The position numbers and the translations under genes are program-made. Shown one piece after another: positions 23,523 through 35,500 of a stretch of DNA of 64,000 nucleotides (positions within the stretch are counted from its first letter, which is position 1; each line of letters opens with the position of its first letter). This DNA is from Bedellia somnulentella (taxonomy: Eukaryota; Arthropoda; Insecta; Lepidoptera; Bedelliidae). The stretch lies in NCBI GenBank assembly GCA_963576735.1, contig OY755175.1, positions 18,244,401-18,308,400 of the forward strand. The letters are read 5' to 3'. Below the pieces are notes generated by a model. The model worked only from the letters and a program-made list of their open reading frames with translations, ran no database searches and had not been told where the DNA came from.

Positions 23523-23597
23523 CTATGAGGTCTCCGGCTCCTCCCAGTCGATGCTGGCCCATTGCGGCAATTCCGTTTCGTACTCCCAGCCGGGGCC
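23523..23597 (-). CDS. RluA-2: RPUSD2-like exon 12 (last coding exon)
   Basis: Acceptor TTCCTTAG; reads [20 protein letters not shown] and 4 more residues, then TAG at 23523-23525. The GPGxEY...P.WA..DW pattern is the conserved C-terminus of RPUSD2, which makes this exon secure despite its size and the 4.25-kb intron before it. Confidence 0.92.
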   Translation of the reverse strand, partial: GPGWEYETELPQWASIDWEEPETS

Positions 23598-26500
23598 CTA
23601 AGGAAAATAAAAAATAAATATTAGAAATTAGGTTAGGTTTAATGGACTGTTAATGTGTTGTCGTGTATATTGTGAGAAACGTTTGCTGAGTCAGTGCCTT
23701 TTTGCTGTTGGAGGGGACAAAACTACCTACATAAGTTATATTTTTTTGATGTGTTCTTTTTATAGTGTTTTTTTGTCTTTTTTATCTTTTGTTTTTAATC
23801 TCTTTGATATTTTCTGTTTAATTTATTGTTTTGTGTTTTTAATTATTTTAGTGTTATATTATTTTTATTTGCTGTATACTTTTAATTTTTTTATTTCATA
23901 TTGTCTTATTGCATACTGTTAGTTTTTGTGCCTTTTATGCAGCGAATAAATGTCTTTCTATCTATCTATCTTCTAAACCAGATTTTATTTTCTGTATTGA
24001 AAATATCCTACGAGGAGAAACCTAGGTTATAAATGGTTAGGGGCAGGATTTTGCTAGAGGACGTCTAATGATCGAAATTCGACTATAATTTCTTTGATAA
24101 TTTCAGTACAACTATTAGCATATTATTCTAAAAACAAAAAATTGTCTTTCATTCTTAATTAGATCACAACCTTTAACTAAAAAAAGTGTAGATATGCATG
24201 TGTTGAAGTCAAATACTGGGTTACCTGCGTAATAATTTTAAAAAAGGTGTGTTTTAAATGCTAATAAAAAATAAAGCCGTATAAGTCTTCTCTATAAACG
24301 ATTAGTACAAAATTTCAATACTTTTTCAACACCGCAATCTTTCCAACGTTTATACTTTAGATTCTGACACACTTCCTGCCTTAATAATATTTGGGATGAT
24401 TTTTTCCCTATTGTTATTATTTTCATGGTGCTGCATAATATATCTTTTTAAAGTAACAAAAGATTTCGTAATATCAATTATAAAAGGCTAGCTTTTTCAT
24501 AACACAAAAAGTGGTTTATAAATGTGGAACGTCATCGTTATGACGAAGCTGCTTTTGACCATCAAGGAACAAAGCAGTAAGGTGTGTGCGATTGTACGCT
24601 TTAATTTTTTGGTAAGTAATGGTTTTTTAAATTTAAACTAAACTTTACTGATTTTAGAAATATTAATGCAAGTTTACAGCCTAAAAAGTACCTCTTTCTA
24701 ACAGTTCTAAATCAAAAAGGCTTATTTTATACATACATACATACATATACTCACGGCTATATTTCCCTAGAAGGGGTAGCCAGAGCTAAGGAATTATAAA
24801 TTCCTCAGCCACTTTTGGAAGTTGAGTGGGGAAAAGATGGTAAAAATAAAGGTTTTTGGTGATGGGTCTCCAACCGCATCGCCCAAAAGTCCAATAAAAT
24901 GCCCCAATACCCTTAGTCGCCTCTTACGACACCCGTGGGTAGAAAGGGGTAGCGACATTTTAAGCCGGCACTACACGGCTATTTTATTTGTCTGCAAAAC
25001 GAGATTTTTACATTTCAGAAGTTTTGTATAAAATAGTAACCGTGAAGAGATCATAAATATGAAGATTTAGCTAGGATTGTAAAAGGTAACAATCCTATAA
25101 CGATTCTAAAAGGTGGCAATAAACCGTCTCTGGCTTCCCAATTGGGAACTAACAACATGAGTAAGGTATTTCTATTTAAAACCGGAGCTACTTTCCGAGG
25201 TGGTATCACCTTACACCAGGTGCTGATTGAATTCCCGTGTCGTGATGTGAAACTCACCACAAAGACGCACGCGGTTGAACCATATACCAATTGGTTACAA
25301 AAGAGCTTTGAACCACATTTTATTCTATTATTTATTGCTTTATTCCGCTCTATTAAAGCCCTATCACGTGAGTACACTGTCTAAGCAAAACGTGGGTACC
25401 TTCTCTGGAAACTAGATGGCGCTTGCCATGTGAGTTCAGGAGTATTGGTACCTCTGCCAACCCCTTCGGGGATAAAACGGCGTGAACGTTTATGTTACGT
25501 TTTATGTTTATGTTATTAAAGTTAATTTATAGGGGATTTGGTTATGTAACTATTGTCTTTTTATCTATAAATGCTTTTTAGAAATTGATGGCTATAAAAA
25601 CGCTCCCATGTATTTTGTAAAGCGCTATTAAGTGGAATCTAGATTAAGCAATGCTACGAAACGGCAGATTTTTACTTCGACGACTATTTTATTTTATCTT
25701 TATATATTATTTCTGTAAGCCTCTTTCTTGCCCGGAAGCCTGTGACGCGATGAGTTAAGCTTGAAATTTGGTTCAGGTATCGTTTTGTACAATTCGCGGC
25801 CGTGGTGTGCACAAAATTCAGACATCTGATGTAACTGGATTAAGTTAATTGTTACAGAATTTCAAAGTATCGATTTTGGCCCATAGACTTTGCTTGAGTG
25901 TCATAAGCGCGCGCAAACTTTAGTCGATCAGAGATGCGCTGTGATTGGTCGGAATTTTTTCAAACCGGCCAATCAGAAAAATTCACTAGAAATTCAAAAG
26001 AGATGCGCTGTGATTGGTCGCAAAATTTCAAAATAAACTAATTTTATAGGACGCGACGTAGTCGCGCCAAGGTTACCCACTAGTTTCAATAATTGACATT
26101 GCGACGCTGGGGCTCGTTATGATTAAAGAAAATTTAATTGCGTTTAATTTTGAATTTTGAGGCCGTTATCAATCTTTGGAACCTTAGAGAAGTAGAAATA
26201 CCAGGGCCTTTAAGCTTTAAACCCAGAAGTATTACGTGGAAAAACAAAATTGAAAGGGAATAGTTAGAAGAGGCTATTTAAAGAAACACGTGTATATTTT
26301 TTTACTTGGTCAATATTAGTAAAATACTACGTAGGAACAATAATATCAATATATAACTCAAGTTCTAATCCTACTTATAAACTTAATATGAATTTACTAG
26401 GTTCAGCAAAAACTAACACATTTAATGTTATATAAATGAATTTTATATATTTTTTTTATTTTTCTATATACACGTGAAGGAAAAGCCCAGAAATCAGTTT

Positions 26501-29500
26501 TAAGAATATTTTTTACACAGAAGTTATGCAGACTCATACTTTATATAGAAGGGTATTGTTTAGGCTATTATATTTTATTGAGTTGAGACTTGAAACATTC
26601 ATATATAAACACTTTTATTATTGTCAAAGTCTGGTAAAATTGAGAGTCCAACAATATTATTCGTCAATGGTTTTACTGAAAGTATCAAGTAAATTAGGGT
26701 CGAATTTTCAACACTGGACGACCTCTAATGCTCTAGGTACCTTTATCCCTAACCAAACCTTTGTTTATTGAGGTCAAAAACAGGCCTAAATTAATTCAAT
26801 TAACTTTCTAGGTTTCGCTTGGTGAGACAATATTTATTATATTGAACATAAATCTGGTTTATCAAAATTTACGCCGCAAAAGAATATCAGTACATCAAAT
26901 TTTAAGTCTTATTTAATCTATATTAAAAAAATAAGGATTCATTATTGTAGTTATAAATGAATTCTGGACCATTAATTACGGCTAATTAGTTCTTTATAGA
27001 TTGGACTATATAGTAAAACTGTGGGCGTTTGTAAAGCATTTGAGGGTATAAATATTATTTAAAAAAAAATGGATTCTAAAATTCACTTAGTCGTCTTAAA
27101 AACTAATCTTTTTTATTAATAAATAAAGAAAAGAAAAATTTCGACACAGGCGGGAATCGAACCCGCGACATCGGGTATACACCCCCGACGCTCTACCAAT
27201 TGAGCTACCGTGTCAATGGCTGCTAGTGCGAAATTCTTCTATGTTTTGTTTCTTTTTACACTTTTAAGTAGTGTTTGCGTTCCCTACCTCCGAATTTCTT
27301 GCATATTGGGAAGGCCACTTATCTACCTTTTCAGATAGAATGCAAATGTTGAGAACCTGGGAAATGTTGTTGGATTCGATTCCCGCCTGTGTCGAAACTT
27401 TTCTTTCCTTTATTTATTAGTAATAATCCCCACATGAGGTTTTCATGAACAAAACACTCAAAAAATAATCTTTTTTATACCGAAAACTATAAAATAATTG
27501 GATGGTGTAACACGAGAATTTAACTCTTGCTGAAACTTCGGTTTTTTTGAGAAAACATTTCAACAGCTGTTATTTATTCATGCATACATATACTCAGGGT
27601 TTATATTAAAAATGTTAAAAATTCAGAGTTAGAAATTTATCAACCACTTCAGGATGTCGAACTGGAAAAAGACAGTAAAATAAATTAATAGATCTGTCTG
27701 GTTAGTGCTAATCTAAGCTGCTAATTAATATTCTCCTAAACTAATTAACTATTTCCGAATACTTGTTATTGATCAAATTTATAACTGTATTAAAAAACAT
27801 TAACTATATACAAGTAAAAAAAATAAAAAGTAAGAATGGTAAACGAACCTTGTACTTCCAAGCATGCAAGAACATGACGAGATCCCGGGGCCGCGGGTCC
27901 CGATACCGCACCCGGCACTCGTAGCAGTGCGGGTCGGTGGCCAGCGCGGCGTCCACGCCGGGGCTGGCGGCCGGCGCCTCGCAACCAGTCTGCGTTGCCA
28001 CTGTTACTTTGTCTGACTGTGAAGGTTATTTAGGAGTTAGCAACAAATTTGGAATTCGAGGAAGGTTTATGGAAGGTTTTTTCGCATCTTCAATTTTGTT
28101 GATTATGTAGATGATTGGAAGTAAGAAAGAAAACTGGAATTCCTCGTTATTGGAAAATTGTTTCTACACGATGATTTCCCTCACCGTTACCAACCATAAT
28201 CAATTAACTACACATATGACTTTAGAAAAGACAAATAGGTGTAAGCCCGACCGGGTCATTTCCAGGCTGTGGCTGGTGCAGCCCTACGTCGCCACTGGTG
28301 TGAGATAGGTTTTTGGAAGGTTTTTTGGCATCGTCAGTTTGGTTGATTGCATCGATTATTGAACGAAGTTAAGCAGAAAGAACTCAACCCACAAAAAGTC
28401 AATTTCGAGATATGAACGTTTGAAGTTTTATAGTGTTTTTTTTTCATTTCATAGTATAGCTTAGGTTAGGTTAATAAAATAAACAGTTTGCGTGCTATTT
28501 TTATAATTATAGTTTTCACTACTTTATATATTCAACCTCTTCCATTAATCAATTTCCTGTGTCTTTTTTGCTCGACTACGTCCAATTGTGATTTAGCAGG
28601 AATACTGGTATTCGTTAAATGATTTTTGAATGTTTTTTGGCATTTTCAATTTGGTTGCATGCATAGTAATCTGGGAGTTGGTAGAAAAACTGAGATTCGT
28701 AGAACAATTTTGGAAGGTTGTTCAGCATTGTTAGTACAATTTATTACAGGAATGATATAGAATTGGAAAAATGAATAGATATTTAAAAAAAATTGACGTT
28801 AATTGGAGAAAAAATACTTGGAATTTGGTTTTATATTGACAACAACCACAAATACAAAAAATATTCAGTGTTTTAAAAAATGACATGACATGAGAGATTT
28901 AATCGTAAGCATATTAGTATTCGGTCATTTTTCATTAAGTCACTTGCAGAGTTAATATCTCTTTTTTATCAGGACGATATACAAAGCTGAATTTGAACAT
29001 ACACTACTAAGACAAGAAAAAATAATCAAAACAGCAGGTAACTAAAATTTTATAATCAGAAGCTAGATTTAAGCAAAGATTCTCGCAAGGTCATTTAATC
29101 CTGATCTTCTGCCTTCTTGAATAGACAATAACTGTCTAATTTATTATTTGCATTATCTAAAACACCTTTGCCAGTACACTGTCCATGCAAAAGTTGGGTA
29201 CTCTGAACACCAGGTGACAAAATCACGTGATGTTCAGAAGTATTAGTATCTCTGCCAATCCCTTCGGGGATATTCGGCGTTTAACTGAAAATCTTACTCA
29301 AGTGATACAAAATTATTATAGTTACCTTAGCATCACTAGAGTCTTCATTCATGTTAGCCACAGGCGAAGGTACCATCGAGCACACTGGGGACCCTGGGGC
29401 TGTTGAAGTGGATGTAGCCGCATCTACTAGTGGCGCTTCTGATCCACTTGATGGACTCGGTAATGTGGCTGGAAAAAACAAGTGGTTTAATACAAAGGTA

Positions 29501-32500
29501 ATTTTACTTTTTTTTTTACAATAGGAAGGTGGTGTTAAAAATTTACTCGGAGACTTCAATCATTAATTGCCATTCAATAATCAGTCAACTTATTTTGTGA
29601 TTGTGAATTTTGAATTCGAAAACATGTGATCATCATAATTTTGTTCGTTTATTAAACTTTCTAACAAAAAACAAAACAGGGAAGTCTTGTAAGGAGGTCT
29701 GTAAGTTAGCATTAAACAAGTTTGATTTTTAGGCGTAGAAAAGTACACATTTAAATTTGGACGGATTTTAGTTATACGAATTAAATGTTTGAATAACTTA
29801 CGAGTCATAATAGTGGATGGTGTAACTCCTGGGGCAGGGGATGCGAGTCTTGGCGAGGATTCTCTTGAAATTGGTCCCGTGTCATCGTATTCACCCACTG
29901 TTAACAAAAAAAAAAATCTGACGTAAGTTCCAGATTTTAAACACTTTATACATACCTACATTCTTACACTCACGGCGGTTATTCAAAAAATTGGGTAGAT
30001 ATATAGTATTTTCTAAGATTTTCACGATTGCACATTATAATTGAAACAACTATTGATTTTCGGATATTTTAATCGCGTGTTTTAAGCCCGACGTTTCGAA
30101 AACTTTTCAGTTATCATGTTCACGGGAAGACTGAGGTGTTATTTGTCATTATACAGTACTATAAAATTATTAATACTAACTACCTTCACAAATGGGTAGA
30201 GATATCTTCAGTATTAGAAATTCCTCAGTCACTTTTGGAATTTGAAGCAAAAAACCTGATGAGCATAAATGATTGTTTCTTAGTCGTGGATGTTATTTAT
30301 GTGTATATTATATCATATTAAATATATCGTTGATTTAGTATTCCATAATACAAGTCTTACTTAGTTTAGAGCTGACTTGATCTGTGTATAATATATCCGT
30401 ATATTTAAAAAATATATCCGTATATTTGTACTTAGTCATGTGACAGTGTATTCGTACAAAACGGCGATAGGCCTGCCCCCTATCACGTGAGTACACTGTC
30501 CATGCAAAACGTGGGTACTCTGAACACCAGGTGACAAAGTCACGTGATGTTCAGAAGTATTAGTACCTCTGCCAACCCCTTCGGGGATATTCGGCGTGAA
30601 CGTTTATGTTATGTTATGTTTATATTTAAAAAAAACAAATATAGAAAATTTTCTGTTAGAGTTATGCATGCTTTGGTCAGCAGGATTGTTTTAAACAACA
30701 ATAATTATGCAATTATTTAATATTGCTGTCATAAATTGAGAATAACAAACATAAATTTATTACTCCTCAAAACTACCTTTATCATCACCAGTCGGCTTAG
30801 AGAACAGCAGATCATCATCAGCCACATCAACTCCCAGCCAGTTCTCAGCGTTGTGTATCGCGATCAGCTCCCTCACGAGCTGCTCGTCCGGTTTACCGCC
30901 TGTGTCGCCTCCCTTTCCACGCAGGGGACCGAATACTGGGTGGTTGTATAGCGGGTCGTTTGCTACTGGGTAGCCTGGTGGGAAATATTGGTTTTAATAA
31001 TAGCCGTGTAGTGCTGGCTTAGAATATCGCTACCCCTTTCTACCCACGGGTGTCGTAAGAGGCGACTAAGGGTATTGGGGCTTTTTATTGGATTTTTGGG
31101 CGATGCGTTTGGAGACCTATCACCAAAAACCTTTATTTTACCATCTTTTCCCCACCCAACTTCCAAAAGTGGCTGAGGAATTTATAATTCCTTGGCTCTG
31201 GCTATCCCTTCTAGGGAATTATAGCCGTTAGTATATGGCTTGTCTGAAAGAGATCGCTCTTAGTGATAAGACCGCCAGTTGTACTTTGGCTTTTGTACCG
31301 ATCTTTTTTTGTAATTGTTGTATTTTTGTGATGTGCAATAAAGAGTTTTTTTATTTATTTATTTATTATTTAATATATAATAAATAAATAAAGGAAAGAA
31401 AAAATTTCGATACTAGCTGGGATCGAACCCTTGACCTCCGGGTATACGCCCCCGTCGCTCTGCCAATTGAGCTATAATGTCATGTGGTTACCAGTTTTAA
31501 TGTTAGAAGATGGAATAGAGATAGCGAACGACTATGGGTAAAGGTTATATAAGGTTATGGTTCTTGTTACGATCATATATGAATTTATGGTTTGTAACGG
31601 TATAAATAACATTATTTATTAATTATTTGAACACTTTATTTTATACAGAATAGATATGTTTTTACAAAAGTACAGAACATCAAAACTTAGTACACAAAGG
31701 CGGACTTATCGCCTTAACGCGATTTCTTGCAGTCATCCTTTATGAATAGAATAGAATAGAATGACTCTGTATTGTACATCAAACACAAATTTACAAAAGA
31801 AATTATCATACAGTTTATAGTGAGGCACAATCGGCGGTCTTATCGCTAAAAGCAATCTCTTCCAGACAACCTATGGTGAGGAAAAACAAGTACACAACTC
31901 TTAACTAGAAATAATTGATAATCAGTATGCAAGACCAAACTTAACTAAACGCAACCTATTCACAACCTTAACCTAAATACTAATTTATATATCTAATATG
32001 TATAATAACATTAAATATTCCTTCGATTTTCAACAACTTAATTCCATCGTTCATTCGATATAAAAGTTCTTTCAAATAAATCTTTAACAGTTATATGATA
32101 ATAGTCTATATATTGCTTACATTTTTTTCAATTAACTTTACTCTTACTATAGAACAATATAAAATGCTTGAAACCGTCTTAAAGCATTTTAGACAACGTT
32201 ACATACATACATATACTCACGCCATTAATTCCCATTGGGGTAGGCAGAGACTATCGATCGCCACTTCGTACGATCCTGACAAACCTCTATAGCTTCGTTT
32301 ACATCCGTCAATCTTTTCATACATGCTCTTTTATTCTTCATACTACGGACGCCAGCCTTTTTGAGCTCACTCTCAATTTGGTCCAAGTGTGCTAACAACG
32401 TTGTTTTAACTTATATTATTTCAAAGTGTTTCTCACCTAAGAATTGTAAATGAACTCTAATCTGATGCATTCTTCCAGTCTTCGGCTTGCACAGAACGAC

Positions 32501-35500
32501 ACTCGTGTTAGATTTAGCATTGTAACCCAGAGTCTTGAAAACCGTCGAGCAGTCTTTGCCTTTAGCCGACACTTTGCATACTCCGATCTTGTAGCTCACT
32601 ACTTCTATTGGCTCCAGGCATTCTATTTCACCTCTGTAAATAATTAAAAGAACATCAAAAACAAAAAATATTTAAGGAACATACATACATACATATACTC
32701 ACGGCTATAAATCCCTAAAAGGGGTAGCCAGAGCTGAGAAATTAGAAATTTCTCAGCCACTTTTGGAAGTTGAGAGGGGAAAAGATGGTTGAATAAAGGT
32801 TGTTGGTGATGGGTTTCCAACCGCATCACCCAAAACTCCCTTAAAAAGCCCCAATACCGTTAGTCGCCTCTTACGTACACCCACCGGAAGAAATGGGGTA
32901 GTGCTATTCTAAGCTGACACTACACAGCTACTTAAGGAACTTAACTATAACTTTAAGAGTTTAAGTTTTGCAAGGCTTGAAAAGCTAGAGTTAATTTAAA
33001 CACCAATTACTAGGACAGAAAGACAGACAGGAACTTTAAAATTAATTAATTAATTTGTCCATCAAGTTTTATTACGATAAAGTTGCTGAACTAAGCTATA
33101 TATAAACTAAATAAAGACAAGTGCCGTGTAGTGTCGGCTTAGAATAACACTACCCCATTTCTACCCGTGGGTGATCGTAAGAGGCGACTAAGGGTATAGG
33201 GCTTTTTAAGTGAGTTTTGGGCGATGTGGTTGGAGACCCGTCACCAAAGACATTTATTATTACCATCTTTTCCCAAATCAACTTCCAAAAGTGGCTGAGG
33301 AATTTCCCATTCCAAAGTAACTTTTTAAGTAAAGTAACTTTCTACTTCCTGAAAAATTTCAAAACCCTAATAATAAAGCACGATTTGCCGCATAAACTTG
33401 AAATAGCAGCATCGACTCCAGTATTTACTGCCAACTGTTCCCGCCCAGATGATTATTAGATTACCGACAAAATAAGTAGGCTTGTAAACCTTATAAACCG
33501 CTGTTGTCGACGCGAATGTAGAACTCATTATAATATTTCCTACATGAACCTTGTAACCCCTCCGATACAATATGGACCTACCCCCCTTATCTATCCGATA
33601 TATCGGGCGTGCGTTAGAATTAACGAATACATTATACCCCGTCGCGGTTTATCAATGTAGAACAGTTTAACTTGGATACACAGCCTTTTAGATTAGCCTG
33701 AAATTGATACAATCTCAGCTAATGCATATATTCTATGTTACAAATTGGAAATTCAAAGCGTAGTTGATTTCAAACTTTACTAGTTCGGAAATGTATCGTT
33801 TAAATATAGTTCTTGGTAGAGTCCAATAATAATGTTCTAAAAATAAGAAACTGTAAGAGCAAACTTAATTCTTGGTTTTTACAGATAACTGACAATGTTC
33901 GAATTCGAATCAATGTTCATGGATATTATTCCATAAAAAGACCTTACAAACGTAATAATCATTTTGTTTATTCAATTCATTGTTGATGAAGGTAAATCTC
34001 AATTACAATGAGCCAGATTTTTATCACTTTTAAATCTCCTATAATATATTATACAGTATGTTGAGGTCAAAGAGTCGAATCTTCAAGCTGCATGCCAAAC
34101 GATACAGTGTGGATGTACCATGCATTCCACACTCCAGCAAATTAATTAAAACATGACTTACTCTGGAAACCGTCCGTCCACTCTGCACACGTACTCTTTC
34201 AACACCTGTCTATTTCTTATCTGGTGCTCCATTTGTCTCGCCTTCTTCGGACTTCTTCCGAACAACAGTAATCCTGTAGAATTTAAAATATATAGAATGA
34301 ATAAACAGATATTTTTTTTATTTTTATTTGATTAAAACTTCTTACAAGTTGCGGGTTCAACCCCCGATAAGAGCAACATTTATGTAATAAGCATAAATGA
34401 CTGTTTGTAATTCTTGGATGTTATTTATATGTGTATTATATAATATTAAATATATCGGTGAGTTGGTATTTGCATACATACATACATATACTCACGGCTA
34501 TAATTCCCTAGAAGGGGTAGCCAGAGCTAAGGAATTATAAATTCCTCAGCCACTTTTGGAAGTTGAGTGGGGAAAAGGCGGTAAAATAAAGGTTTTTAGT
34601 GATGGGTCTCCAACCGCATCGCCAAAAAATCCAATATAAAGCCCCGATACCCTTAGTCGCCTCTTACGACACCCGTGGGCAGAAAGGGGTAGCGAAATTC
34701 TAAGCCGGCACTACACGGCAAGTATAATACAATTTAGTTGGGGGTAACTTGATCTGTGTAAAATGTGTCCGTATATTTATAAAAAAAAAATTTGTATAAA
34801 TACAGCGAAAATATTTGACATTCAAAAGAAATCGAAGTTTTTCCAACCATTTTAAAATATAATGAATAAACCTGTACTGTATTGCATGTAGAACCATTAA
34901 GTCCAACAAAATGGTGCATTGCGTACCGGCAATGAAGGTTGTAAGAAGGTTTTTATTTTCCACTCGAGATAATCCTTGCCAAGAGTTTATGACGCACCAA
35001 TTAGTAATATGCAACTACCATGAAAGAGGCTTCTACGAATTTTATACATACTTAACGTAGGTTTTACCACGAACAAGTTTAATAGGTTGGTCGTTATATG
35101 GAACTGCGATTAAAACTTTGCATTTCTCTTCTATACCCTAGAGCATAAACGAGGTTCGTACAGTTCTATACAAATTATATTTTCAATAGTGAATTTTCAT
35201 AATAGCTCAATTTAGGAGTCGTTTTTTAGGTGGGGCTTAATAAAGACCGAATATTTTGGCGAGAGAATATTAATAAAATCATAAGGTAATTGTAATTAAA
35301 TGTAAAAAAATACAGTTTACAACAAAATACTCAAATGAAAATCTTCCAAGATATTACTTAGTGTTTCACAGTTGATTACTAGTCAATAGTTTCTGTTCTA
35401 CAAAATATACTTAGGTTAGCTAAGATTATAATAATATTGTAACTTTAGTATTGACACATTTAGTTTCGAACAGAAAGAGAAATTCTATCATAATAAGCAT

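Larger units (their letters stand above)
23598..27848 (-). other. Intron before the last exon; repeat-rich
   Basis: 4.25 kb. Holds a LINE 3' end with (TATC)n tail (23650-23975), Rep-A, Rep-C, the tRNA-like palindromic element and a stretch with repeated ATTGG motifs (separate entries). 26100-27110 shows nothing recognisable. Confidence 0.7.
28017..29325 (-). other. Intron 10
   Basis: 1.3 kb. Contains two Rep-C copies (28157-28310 minus, 29174-29282 plus); the rest is AT-rich and unrecognised. Confidence 0.7.

Noticed and set aside
27143..27214. Functional host tRNA gene
   Set aside because: The 8-nt anticodon loop and a second degenerate copy with the same flanks indicate a mobile tRNA-derived repeat.
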